A model generated the notes under the pieces. That model was not told where the DNA came from and did not search any database. It saw only the letters and a list, made by a program, of their open reading frames with translations. From the NCBI GenBank assembly GCA_032718565.1, contig JAVGVS010000021.1, positions 3,394,712 through 3,458,711 of the forward strand: a DNA stretch of 64,000 nt. The letters run 5' to 3'. Within the stretch, counting starts at the first letter, position 1. Each line of letters begins with the position of its first letter. The stretch comes from Distichodus sexfasciatus (taxonomy: Eukaryota > Chordata > Actinopteri > Characiformes > Distichodontidae). Below, piece by piece: positions 1 to 11,440 of the stretch. A program made the translations under genes and the position numbers.

Positions 1-1722
1 AATACACAAGATCTATTGTCTTTAGACTCTCTCAACTTTACATTTATTAATATATCAGTGAAAACTACCAGACTACACGAAGTAATTCTAGACCTAGAAG
101 TTCCTCCACAGTATCTTCACTACATGCAGAATCATCAGCTAAAATAATTTAATGCAAATGTGCCAGGTGTCCTGGAGTTGCAGATCTGAAGTGAGGTGAG
201 GATGGCTGGATTTCACACATCCTGTCTGAGAGTGTCTCCATGAAAGTCACACACGCAGCACCATACCTGATAGAAAAGACCAAGCTAGAATGAGATAATC
301 AAAATTTGTGAAAAATAATGCCCCGAAGGATGAGAACCAAGAACATTTTGGAATTACAAATTAACAAGTGGGGGAAGGGTGGAGGCATTTTGTGTGGTAA
401 AATAAGGGGTTTTTTGTTGTTGTTGTTGTTTTAAAGGGAAATAATTTGTAGGAACAGACTCAAATTCCAATAGCATTCAGGTCATTCAGATCAATAGACA
501 CGCCAAATCTGTATGCTAAAAATGCCATTCAAAAATGTACAATACATAGAGACTCGGCATACTGCTTAAATTGGGAATCTGGATTTCAGTAATGCGGCTT
601 TCAGCAATTTTATAATGTATTATTTTTTTCTCATTTGTATTTTGAGTTTACGGTCACTACTGTGTGTAGGGTGATACAGTCTGCAGCACCACAAGAGGGA
701 GATAATAGCCGCGGCCAAAGACGGACATGACACTCCCAGTTCTCCAGTTCCTTTATACATTTTCCATTTTTATGGGAATGAATGTTTTATCCACACTCCA
801 CTCTTCCAGTCACCATTTCAACAGTGCAAAATAGCTAAATCTTCCAGGAGATTCAGTCTATCTTCTCTATTTCTACCACAATTTGTTTCAGTAGTTAGTG
901 ACTGCTTAGTAGTCAGTAGTAATAGTCTTGGTAAGTTCTAATTGCTGAAATTATCATTTAAGAGTTTTTCAGTTGTTGTTATTGCACCCTTAATATTAAG
1001 TTCCACCCCGAAAGGAGAAATTAGCTCTTCAAATATATTTCTACTTCAGTTTGCAACTTGATTTAGTTAACAATGCATTACTGAAAGTCGTTTCATTCCA
1101 AATAAGTTATATCATCCAATAAAGCACTGTAAAATACTTAAAATAATATGATTTTTACAGATCAAAAAATTCCCTATTTCACATACATAGAAGCAGATGG
1201 TTATACTACAATATAACAGAATTTGAGTACAAACAATTATTTAGACGCTATAACAGTAGTTTCCAAATGATCAGTGCAGAGCATTGAATACATTTGTTTG
1301 TGCAGTAACATTACATCTTAATCAGCATCTCAACGCCAACAATGATAAATAATCACAAAAAAGAACACAGTTTAAATTATTCTGTAAGTATGTTTGTTAT
1401 AAAGTCATGTCAAGGATGTAACATGGGAAGTTTTTTTTACAGCATTTTAAATAAGTATTATGTAACGAAAGATGTTTTAATGTGTTTAATGTTATATTGC
1501 ATCAGAAAGCATGCATCTGGAATTTAGTATTTGTCAGGTCACAGATGAAATCAAATGTCTCTTCGCAGTAGCCAAACATTACAATTTAGCAACAACCAGA
1601 AACTCTAGCTTGCTTTCAAAAATAGACTGCAGCTTCTTAGCACCCACAATAGTGGGAAATAAACTCCAGCACAAAGGTCACCCAGTATGAGTTTATCATA
1701 GTGTTGTGTTCGTTGAGGTTCA
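1..1722. other. Intergenic / ASCC1 3' flank, no recognised gene
   Basis: No coding exon is recognised here. The part next to 1722 must hold the 3' UTR of the minus-strand ASCC1 gene. An ATTAAA-type signal on the minus strand near 1477 is a candidate polyadenylation site. A minus-strand acceptor-like sequence at about 284-272 is followed by a 38-codon open frame with no family match that I know. Confidence 0.5.
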
Positions 1723-4700
1723 TCATGAGAAGGTAACATAGCCAGCTGAAGTGTAGTATCCAGTACAGTCAGACGAGAACCTCTGAGACAATGCCACAGA
1801 GTCCAACTCAATTGCTCCAAAATAAAACTCTCCGAACATCTAAGAGAGAGGAGAGAGAAAGAATATTGCGGTAATTTTATTAAAATTATTTTCAATTTCT
1901 GGGCCATCTTTCTTTACAGCATGATTAAATTAAAGAAAGGGAATCTTTGTATTAAGTGGCCTACAAACAGAATTACACTGTTCCCTGATTTCTTAGTATA
2001 TGGAAAGGACATCTAAGAAACTTCTAAATTTGTCACTGCACCTGGAACACATGTCCAAGCAAAACCCAGATCACTAAGACAAAGTTTAACAGAGTGTACT
2101 TTCTCAGTTTTCAAAAACAACTTGTAATTATTTTATCACCTGCAGGGGGCATGAGATGGAAAACTCAACCTGGAAATGGGTACTGTGCTATAGCATCTTT
2201 TCATTTCATCCAGTACTAGGGTAATCACATGTTCAGGGATGGTTATTAAACTGAAAAGTGCATAGATGAAGAGGAAAAATACAAACCTCTTCACTTATAA
2301 GGATGTACAACAAAGCTGTTTTCTACATTATTTATTATATAAAACCTTTAATACAGTAATGCCTCGGATTACTTCATAAATAAACAATAACAAGCCTAAT
2401 ATATCATACAATGAAATGTTTAACACATAAAATAATGTAATATATATTAAAGAGAAAGGCCTTTTAGAAGAGAAAGGTAAGACATTTTCCAGAAAGTATA
2501 AAAAGTTTCATTACAAAATAACTTGTATTTCTATGTGACAGCACTATTAAAGACATTTTGGTACGTTTATGGGGGTCTAGGTCGACTTTTTAGGTTTTTT
2601 TTAGGGGATTTATTAAAGTTTAGCCATTTTTCGACTTCGACCATTCAAAGTATTACTGTATTTTGTTGTATGTTCCACTCTGCTTTGGTTTTAAATATAA
2701 ATGCTACACTTATGACATTGATACATATTTATGAGAGGATCATTAGTCAAGAAATGTTCTAATTAGAAGGCTGTGAGGCATACAACTCCTGGGGATACAC
2801 ACAGTACTTCAGAGTGCACTTGTCATTTATTACCTGCAAAATGCTTCTGGCATCAAATGCCTCTCTGTCTTTCACATTTGCTCTTCCGGAGCCACCTCTA
2901 TCCTCCACTAGGAAACAGAGAGATAAAGACGAATCTCGACAACTGGCAGAAAAAAAACATCATTTACATTTATGGCATTTAGCATTAATTGAAGTATGGC
3001 CCATCCACAACAACTTCCGGTTCCTAATTACAGAAACATTCAGCCGGGGAGTTGAACCTCCAATCTAATGATCACTCAGGCCACTGTGCCACGGCCATAA
3101 GTACCATCACACTTGATGTCGAGTTCCACTTTCAACAAATCATCCTGCACCTCATGTTTGTGTACAATATTGTGGTAAACACAAGCTGTTTAATTATCAA
3201 ATTGAAAAAACAGTTTCTCCACCACACAACTACAAACCAACATAACAACATAACTCTCTCACTCTCTCGACAGGGCAATGTGCTGGGAAGGGCGCCACTG
3301 CAGAGCTGCTCACCTTCCGTTCAATGAGCTCTTTGTTAACTGAGCAGAAAAACAGCCTGTAGTGCCCACAAAACACGCTCACACTCCCTGTCTCACTCAT
3401 ACATAGAAACATACAGACATGTTCCTGGCCAAATGTGGCAAGCCTGTTTGCCAAAATGGGGTTAGTAACAGATCACAGTTATACATTTGTTAGAATGCAG
3501 GTCTGTGGCATTTGGGTGAGGAAGATTAGATTTAGGCCTGCTGACAGCTTTTAAGTATTAAGAGAAGTCACACTTAGCTTTGGTTGTTTGTGTGTGGAAT
3601 TCAGTAAATCTGACAAAGATTGGGGATTTTTTCGTCTGAAAAGAAATCCAGTTATTTAGCCTAGAGCACATGTCCAGGTGCACACCAATCTCTGGATTGC
3701 GTAACCTTTACGTCACACCTAGGGATGAAGTGAACATTTGATTGCATCTTATGAAAATGCAATCTGATTTAACTTAGGTGTGTGCTTTTTGCCATGTAGT
3801 TTGTACACTGGACTTGCAATGTTCTGGTTTGGCGTTGATGGAGAGCTTTCTGAACAAAGTGGTTAAAAGTGAATGTTCCTGTACACCCTAATCACACACT
3901 CACACACCCTCATACGGCAGATTTCCTGATGTGCTTGTTAAACACCCTGTTCAAAAATCTCTGGTACAAATATAGAGCCGCCCCGCCTTAACTTAACAGC
4001 CTTAAATAATAGTCTCCACTCTTCTAGGAAGGATTTCCTCTCGATTTTCGAATGTTGCTGTGAGATCTGAGTCCATTCAGCAAAAAGGGCATTAGTGAGG
4101 CCTGGCCCTGATGGCTCACACTCAGCATTTCAGCACTTTCTAAAGGTGTTGAGTGGGGTTTGAGCACAAATCATCTTCACAGACCTTGCTTTGTGCAGGG
4201 TTGTTGTCATCGCAGAACAGAACATGACGTTCTCAGAGCTGCTGAAAACTCACAACCATCTAGAACGTGTTCGGCTGCTACAGCATTCAAATTTGCCCAG
4301 CTATCTCTGGAACTTACCGAGCTATGAGAAACAGCTGAATGAGTAAATGTGGCATTTATGTAGTTTTACGAGACTCTCAAAGCACTGTTATGGCAGCTGC
4401 AGGGTAACAGAGATGGAGTTCGCCTGTTATTGGAAGGTACCACTAAGGTACTCATGAGCAAGGTACTGTCCCCAAGCACTGCTCCCTGGGCGCTGTCCAT
4501 GTTAGTGGCCCACTGCTTTTTCATGGATGGGTCACATTTCATTGTGGTCCATTGTGTGCTGTGCTAAGCTGTGCTATGCTGCATCTGAGAACAGAAATGC
4601 AATGGCCTTGTTCCGCTAGTTTGCATGGTTTACGCTTTTCTTGCTGAACTGTATGTACTTTTGGGAGGAATGCCAAGTACCAGAGTAACACTAAGAACAT

Positions 4701-6813
4701 AGTCTCATTCACAAGCACATCAAGAGGTGCATCCTGGTAAAAGACAGATGAAACCTGAGAATTGTGAATAAAAGGTTGCTGTGGTAGAAGGACACATACC
4801 TGAGGGATCGTTCCTGAACAGCGTGTTCATGACAGTGGCGTGAAGTTTCACTCTGTCCCACTCCTTCATCATCAGCCCGGCTCCAACAAAACTCTCCACC
4901 AGCCGGTCTGCAATCTCTTGCAATCTTTTCACAAACACCAATCAGGTTTGATAATACACACAGCAGTTTGCAACAGAAGACTAACTGAGGGAGGATGCTT
5001 ACTTGTCTGAGCCATCCAGAGCGTTGATCTTAGCATAGAGAATGTCCACCATGGAGGGATCATCATTCATGTACTCAATCCCTTTCACTTCCAGAGATAA
5101 AGGTTTTCCTTCAGTTATATCTCTGAAGACATAAAAACAGCCATACAAAAAAACTTTGACCATATTTATTATGATATTTATCAAAAGAGTGTGAAATCTA
5201 TCTGCATACTTAGTCTATGAATCTTATCTGAGTTTTTGCCATTAAAACTTTCAAGGAAAGGAGCTAACACAATATTCCAACTGCAAAAGGTCAGCTAAGC
5301 CAAAGTCAAAGTTCACTTCTGTTATCTCAGTTATATACAAGTACAAAGAGAGACAAGACAACAGCGCTCTAGTTGTATAGTGTTCAAAGAATGAAGAAGG
5401 CACATTGAATATGCATATATAAATAGACAATAAAATTAACTCTAAGTAAAACTAATCTGTGTTTGAGTCCACAAACTTGAGTCACGTCAATGTCTCTCAG
5501 CCACGCACCTGATGAAGCTCTGACACTGCTGCAGCAGTTCAGTCGCTCGTTTCACTTCCTGTTCATTCAAGAGGGCAAGCGTTCCTATGGTGAGGTGAAG
5601 CTTTGCTGGGTTTTGAAAGATGCTTGGATCTACTCCCATATTCTGTAGAAAACACAGTAAAAATTAATGGCTATTTGGGATTACTTACTTACTTAATGAC
5701 TTTTGTACTTACGTACAAAAGTCATTACTTACTTAATGACTTTTGTACGTAAGTAAGCCATTTGACCTACCTGAGAGCAGTGCTCCAACACTTCCTCTTT
5801 AAAATGCAAAAACCCCTCCTGGACCTGAGGGTGGTTCAGAGCAAAGGACAGGAAGTGGGTGAAGGGCTGTTTCCTGCGGAAGCTCTCCATCAACACCTCA
5901 ATCCGTGTAACAGCTGATGCCACTGCAGCCTTATGAGAACCTGTGATCACTGCAAAACCACAGACACCAAAGTCAAACGTGCCTGCATCAGAGCATGCAG
6001 AAGGGAACACATTGTACAAACCGCTAACCGAAGATAACCCACTGCAGCAGGTGCGAGACGGATGCTTTGTACAAACCTAAGCACACATTGTACAAACATC
6101 AAACTGAATAACTGGTGAGGAGGAGGAAGGTATCATATCCGGTTGTCACACTCTTGCATCTTAGAACATTATGAACTTCACTGTTTCTTTACTGAGGCTC
6201 TAACCAGAGTCTTCTGAAATGTTTATGCCTTTCCACAACCCTGAATATATCTAACTGATATTACATCAGCATTGTTACTCTGAGATATTTGAGGAAGACT
6301 CTGAGGAAGAACAAACTAGTACAGAAGCAATGCCCACCTATCTGTCCTTCTATGCCTTGTTTGGGGATGCTGATTGATGTTCTGGTCTCCGATTCCAGGC
6401 GTTTCCGTGTCTCACCTTTCTTTCCAATTATGTACCTTAAAAATAGGAAGCAAAGAATATCACCTTAATTAGATCCTCTATGCTGAGTACTACAGAGAGA
6501 CACCAAATCTGTACTCACTTGTACAGGACACTAGGGACATCTATGGCACAGCGAAAGCCTTTTTCTGTCTGCTCAATGTTAGCATTGTCACAGGGTTCGT
6601 CCATACACTGGTCAGTGACTGCAAGAGGAAACAATATTATACCCCTCAGTGTTACATCTCAAATGATTTCAGTTTAGCTGTTTCTGTGATTGGGAGACCT
6701 TCTGCAGAGTATGAGAAATCTTCCTCTTCCTCTTCATAATGTTCCTCTTTAACTGCATTCTTTCTGTATATTCTCCCATCAATGTTAATAAGAGCGGGCC
6801 GCAAAATATCCAT
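1723..6813 (-). CDS. ascc1: ASCC1, activating signal cointegrator 1 complex subunit 1
   Basis: ASCC1 belongs to the nuclear ASCC complex (with ASCC2 and the helicase ASCC3), known for transcription coactivation and alkylation-damage repair. Nine coding exons on the minus strand join in phase: 6813-6699, 6618-6519, 6435-6338, 5949-5771, 5642-5509, 5122-5003, 4924-4800, 2907-2834 and 1839-1723. They total 1062 nt, or 353 residues, close to the human protein. The start is MDILRPALINIDGR, like human MEVLRPQLIRIDGR. A KH domain carries the GKKG loop at residues 76-79. The AKAP7-like 2H-phosphoesterase domain keeps both motifs, HLT at 180-182 and HAT at 277-279. The C-terminus matches the family (FYFG, LSQRFSSD, stop at 1725-1723). 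For exon 4 the acceptor at 5950 is preferred over one 9 nt downstream because it restores the conserved VITG. Start ATG lies 10 nt inside its exon; the 5' exon is upstream. Confidence 0.96.
2962..3100 (-). repeat. Degenerate SINE with shared tail (ASCC1 intron 8)
   Basis: The plus strand reads like the reverse complement of the common fish SINE tail (TTTATGGCATTTAGCA), then a degenerate tRNA-like B-box region around 3041-3062 (GGGGAGTTGAACCTCC). It is an old copy in reverse orientation. Confidence 0.5.
4430..4600 (+). repeat. SINE fragment, family with TTGTGGT/GTGCTGTG tail
   Basis: The segment GGTACTCATGAGCAAGGTAC, followed by a TGGATGGGTCA block and a purine-pyrimidine GTGTGCTGTGCT stretch, matches in inverted orientation the better-preserved copy at 47410-47690. 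The tRNA-like head is missing. Confidence 0.6.
5688..5762. repeat. Hairpin-forming repeat in ASCC1 intron
   Basis: Two copies of ACTTACTTAATGACTTTTGT flank an inverted copy of AATGACTTTTGTAC. The result is a perfect 14-bp stem with a 4-nt loop, followed by a second palindromic arm. It occupies about half of a 128-bp intron (5643-5770). Confidence 0.8.
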
Positions 6814-6977
6814 AATGTTGCCCTGGAAGATAATAAGCGATTACATGCCATTAAAATAAATGCCTGTTTAAAGTCCAGTGACAAAGCAACGCTCTTCTAT
6901 CTTGCAGTTAGTAAGATGGCCTACAGGACACTGCAATGTTTTGAAAAACAACCAGAGTGTGGTGCAAAACCAGTGGC

Positions 6978-7012
6978 ATTATTATTATTACTATTATTAT
7001 TATTATTATTAT
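6978..7012. repeat. (ATT)n microsatellite
   Basis: About eleven ATT units, interrupted once by CTA, lie in ASCC1 intron 1. Confidence 0.95.
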
Positions 7013-7598
7013 GACATTGCATCTGATTGTTACTATATTTCCTTCTCATTACTCATGATAGTCTGTAAACTTATACTGCTCATGCAAACGGAATGGCTTG
7101 GATATGTTTAGACACTGTTTGTCTTGTTTTGCACTGATATTGTACTGATTGGTCAGCACTGAACCATAACCAACTACAGTATGTCTGTACATACTGGAAA
7201 TACAGTGTACTTCTGATTGTGCTTGTGAGTGGTTGCAAATGCAAACCACCCTCACCCAAACTATCCTCTTGCTTGGTTGCAAGTCTGAGAGCTTTTTTAT
7301 GCAACATTATGCATGGATGGATAATGTATTTTACAAGATAACAAGCTGTACCAGCTGTGAAATGTAACAGACACGTGTATTTAATGTTCAAATAGTGTTA
7401 AAATGGATTGTATGTTTGTTGTTCCGAAAGAGGTTAATCTATGCATCGTTAAGAAACAAATATAATTATGACAGGAGGGAGATGAAACATGCACGGTTAT
7501 GGCTTTAAACTGATAATGAAGTGCTGCTGAAACTAACAAAATCAAGAAAATCAGGATGTAGTCTTTAATGGTGGTGTTGCTTAAACGGTACTTTTAAG

Positions 7599-8557
7599 TA
7601 GTGTTGTAGTCAAGACAACCTTATCCGAGACCAAGACCTGACCAAGACCAGAGGGGGTCGAGACCGAGACAAGACCAAGACTCTGAGGGGCCGAAACCGA
7701 GACCAGGGCTGGCTGAGACCGGACCAATGCGCATTTTGCACCACATGACAAATAAGTGGAACATGCAAAGCCTAAGCACCCCTCAAAAAGAGCTGAATGA
7801 AACAAACAACATACACTATGCAACATTAAAAATGTTTATTCATTACTTCTCTCTTGACTATTCTCTTACATTGCAATAATCAGAAAACAGAACAAAGAAT
7901 GTCAAACATTCAACATTTGAATTGTAAAATCCAAAAACCCAGCATATCCAGGATATACTGAAGCTTGTCGACGCCATCAACAAGTAGAACTAATATAGTA
8001 ATTATGGTCAGAAACAATAAAGTGCAAAGTTTACAATAAAAAAATATATTAACTTCTAAAGACCATAAAAAAAATTTTCAAAGCAACATAAACATCCGGT
8101 TGCATAACTGCAGGTGTTTCAGTCATAGAATTACAAAATTGCTTCACCTAAAACTATATCATCTTTTATTAAGCCTCAACAAACCACTGTGGCAGAACAC
8201 TCTTTAAGATCAAACTGACCCCAAAGATGAGGGGGTAATTGCTAAACACCACACAACATGGCCTGAAACACCACATCAATGAAAAATCACAGTACAGTGT
8301 GGTTGCATTTTAGAAACATGAGGGATTGCAACATTCTTGGACGTAAACGTGCACGACAGGGAAGTAAGAAGTTATCCAATCCTACATTAAACAGCTCATT
8401 AATAATAACATTCTCTGTGCCGTGGTCTCGGCTGGTCTCGAAATAAAATTCCGCGTCCTCTTTGTCCGAGTCCACGACAAGACCGAGTACAAATGCGGCC
8501 GAGTCCGAGACGAGACAAAGACCGGTCCCGAGATCGATCTCGAGTACTACAACACTA
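7599..8557. mobile_element. Non-autonomous hAT-like DNA transposon (959 bp)
   Basis: The left end TAGTGTTGTAGT is matched in inverted orientation by ACTACAACACTA at the right end. Flanking 8-mers CTTTTAAG (7591-7598) and CTTTAAAG (8558-8565) form a target duplication with one mismatch, as expected for hAT elements. GAGACCGAGAC-type simple repeats lie just inside both ends. No transposase frame is recognisable inside, so it is probably an internally deleted derivative. Confidence 0.8.
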
Positions 8558-8767
8558 CTTTAAAGGCACCACACTGGGCTAATTAAACGTTAGAGACTCA
8601 TCTTCTGGAAAGCCCAATATCACTACCAAGGGACTACGACACAAACGAGCCAACACGATGCCGGAGTGATGCTGGAGTTTAAATAAAAAAGTTACAACGC
8701 GCGGAGACATACATTTCAGATAATACTATAAATAAACCCTTTTTATTTTAAATAAAATAAAAAGTAC

Positions 8768-9458
8768 CTTCGTGGAGATTCCGTGAGACTTCCGCTTCCG
8801 CTGCCTTCCCGGATGTTCACGCGCATAACGCCGCTCAGAATCCTCCCAACCTTTAGATGGCGCTGCGCTGCTTTTTACCTCGCTTTGGAAAAAAATAAGC
8901 AACCTCTTCAACAAATAAGGTACAAACAAAACTAGCTTCTTAATACTTAAATGACAATATTTACAACAGTAACATAATTATCCAGTGTTTTGTGCAATGA
9001 TAGATAATGTTAAACGATTGATTGTGTAAACCGTACCGTGCTTTCTTTTATCTGCTCAAATATCGATGCTGCTATGCTAACAACCAGTGCTAACACACCA
9101 AACATTAGCTTAGCGGGATTTTTATAGTAAGGAGGCATATCTTCTTGATTTTTTTAAAGCTTCTTAGCTGGCTTTGTATTGTCCTCTCTGTGTTGTGTTA
9201 TTATGCGGTAATGGTTTTGTAACGGTTAATCACTTAAAGAATCGGAACTTATTTTCGAGTTTCATTTTTTTTAAATTGTCAGTATTGTTAAATAACTTAT
9301 TTTGTTATTTATTGTTTTTATCCACAGCTGAATATTAATGTTAGTCACAAACTTGATGTGCAAACGTGAATGTGTTTTGTAAAGGGACAGGTAGAAGTAG
9401 AGTTTTACTCGTGTGAACCTCGTACAGGCTCCAGCTTTGAGACCGTGCTCCAGCCTGC
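8768..9458. promoter_or_regulatory. ASCC1/ANAPC16 bidirectional promoter region
   Basis: ASCC1 (minus) and ANAPC16 (plus) are divergent. A probable ASCC1 5' non-coding exon ends at 8768 with donor GAAG|GTACTT, and extends to about 8860. The ANAPC16 start codon is at 9459. The CG-rich stretch at 8770-8880 stands out from AT-rich surroundings. No TATA box is obvious. Transcription start sites are not determinable from sequence alone. Confidence 0.6.
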
Positions 9459-11440
9459 ATGGCCGCCTCTTCCTCGTCGTCCTCGGCCGGCGGCGTTAGC
9501 GGGAGCTCTGTCACCGGATCCGGCTTCAGTGCGTCGGAACTCATCCCCCCGCGAAAAGTACTCTACACGTACCCAAAGGGGGCTGGAGAGATGATGGAAG
9601 GTCTGGTAAAAGATAATTTACATTTAATGAACTCAGCAGACATTCTTTTCAAGAACTACCTCTATTTCCTTATTATAGGGTCAGTCTCTCTGGAGCAAAT
9701 TGGCATTACAAGCCATGCTCAGGAGCACACTTTTGGTAATTCTGGAGGTAGGATAGACAAAGACTCGAACTGGTAATCTCTTGAATTATCACTACATATC
9801 CTACAGCATCCCTTTATCCCTTTCTCTTTTGCAGGGAGTTGCTTTGTGAAGCTGCACACCAAGACCAACTCACTCCTTTACATCTATGACCTTAGACTTA
9901 GGGTTAAGACCCATGCTTAAGGGCATTCTCATAGTGGTAGAGCTGCAGGTAGAATATAGCCAGACTTGAAACTATGATCTCTTGGCTCTGTAACTGAGTA
10001 TCTTACCACTGGGCTGAAATGATTTGTGGAGTTTCCTTTGTATAGCTTTTACCATTGTACCTTTTAAAAGCCTCAGGCAGCCAAATTGTTAGTCCAGTGT
10101 TAACTGCCTCTTTGAAATTGACATCTTATGTAAAATGTTATTGCAAGGTTTGGGCTGACCAGGCCACAGTCCTTTTGATATTGACTTCACAATGGCTGCA
10201 GTGTCATTTACCCACGGGAGGACGTGCGTTTCCACCAGTTTGACTCTGGTTTTTGTGCCTTCAAGTCGGACAATTCTTGCCAGATACTGGGCTCCTGTAA
10301 TAATGGGAGCAATAATGAGGGTTTAAAACTAGCCCCAGTTCTGTTGTCATGCTAAGGGGGTGTCCCAGTTAATGTGCCTAACTGGGTTTGTGTTCGGAAA
10401 TGGAATCAGAACTGAAGCTAAAAACAAAGGGTGTGCATTGGAAAGGAAGATCAGGACAGGACCTCGCTTTGTGTTGACAATAATTTGAGAATGATTTTGT
10501 TTCTGATGGCGTGTGGGTGTGTTTGTGCTTTTTGGCCTGTCTCCACATTTCCTTTCCTGATAACTAATGTACACTCAGTGAACGTTGTTTGTTATATAAT
10601 AATGCTTTGTCTTTGTGTTGTTCATTGATAATTTGTCAAGCAAAATAACACCTTCATTTGTCCCAATAGAGAATCACAGGTTATTACATCACATATTGAA
10701 AGATCATTGTTAGATTTTCTGTTCTAGATGTTGCCTCAATGTGTTCTCTTGTTTTTAGACTAGAATGCATGTGTATTCGCTGTTCCTTGTCAAGTAAATT
10801 ACTACAGTAGATTGTGATTTTTGTTTACTCTTCAGATGGATCTGACAGATTCCTGTGTGAATCAGTATTCAGTTACCAGGTAGCATCAACTCTGAAACAG
10901 GTGAAGCATGGTAAGGGCCACAATGAATCAGCTTTTTTCAAAGAGCAACATTTTTTTTTACCATATTATCTTGATTTTCACAATGTCAATACATGTCATG
11001 AACACCACTTTGGTGTTCGTACCTAACAAATGTATTTTTCTTTATGAAATAAATTTGTTTTTGTATATATTTCCACGTCTTTAAAAAGCACCTAAAAATC
11101 CAGTGCAAAATATGGGCATTCTCATTATTTTAAGTACTGTTTAAATAAACTTATTTGGCAATTTGGATTCAAAATACAGCTAAAAGTATTATGTTGCCAC
11201 TACAGTATTTTGTATTAGGTCTCATGCCCATTGCTAAAAATAAAAGCTGAAACAGAAGAGTATGAAACAGTGTTCAGACTGTAAAATGATTTCTGAATCT
11301 TCGATTAACTGTTTTCTTGTCTGTTTTTAGATCAGCAAGTATCTCGTATGGAGAAATTGGCTAGCTTGGTAGAGGAGCTGGAGGCTGACGAGTGGAAGTA
11401 TAAACCAATTGAACAGCTTCTAGGTTTTACGACTTCATAG
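9459..11440 (+). CDS. anapc16: ANAPC16, anaphase-promoting complex subunit 16
   Basis: ANAPC16 is a small structural subunit of the APC/C ubiquitin ligase that drives mitotic exit. Three coding exons join in phase: 9459-9600, 10836-10910 and 11331-11440, giving 108 residues against 110 in human. The N-terminus is Ser/Gly-rich (MAASSSSSSAGGVSGSSVTG), essentially identical to the mammalian one. Exon 2 encodes SDRFLCESVFSYQVASTLKQ, and exon 3 the coiled-coil-like MEKLASLVEELEADEW segment ending in LLGFTTS. Both introns are phase 1 (GAAG|GTCTGG and CATG|GTAAGG donors). An AATAAA at 11460-11465 gives a very short 3' UTR; further signals lie downstream. Intron 1 contains degenerate SINE pieces. Confidence 0.97.
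9680..10025. repeat. Two degenerate SINE-like copies in ANAPC16 intron 1
   Basis: Stretches at about 9680-9780 and 9840-10025 resemble decayed copies of the SINE at 25143-25338: a GACTCGAACTGGTAATCTC block, an ACCACTGGGCTG end and a TTAGGGTTAAG core. Similarity is partial. Confidence 0.45.

Larger units (their letters stand above)
6825..8767 (-). other. ASCC1 intron 1
   Basis: This is the interval between the start-codon exon (acceptor at 6824-6823) and the 5' non-coding exon (donor at 8767-8766). It holds an (ATT)n microsatellite and a 959-bp hAT-like transposon. No other gene is seen. Confidence 0.7.

Noticed and set aside
5941..5949. Acceptor after GATCACAG at 5941 for ASCC1 exon 4
   Set aside because: It also keeps the frame but would delete V-I-T, which is conserved; the TTTTGCAG acceptor upstream fits the family.
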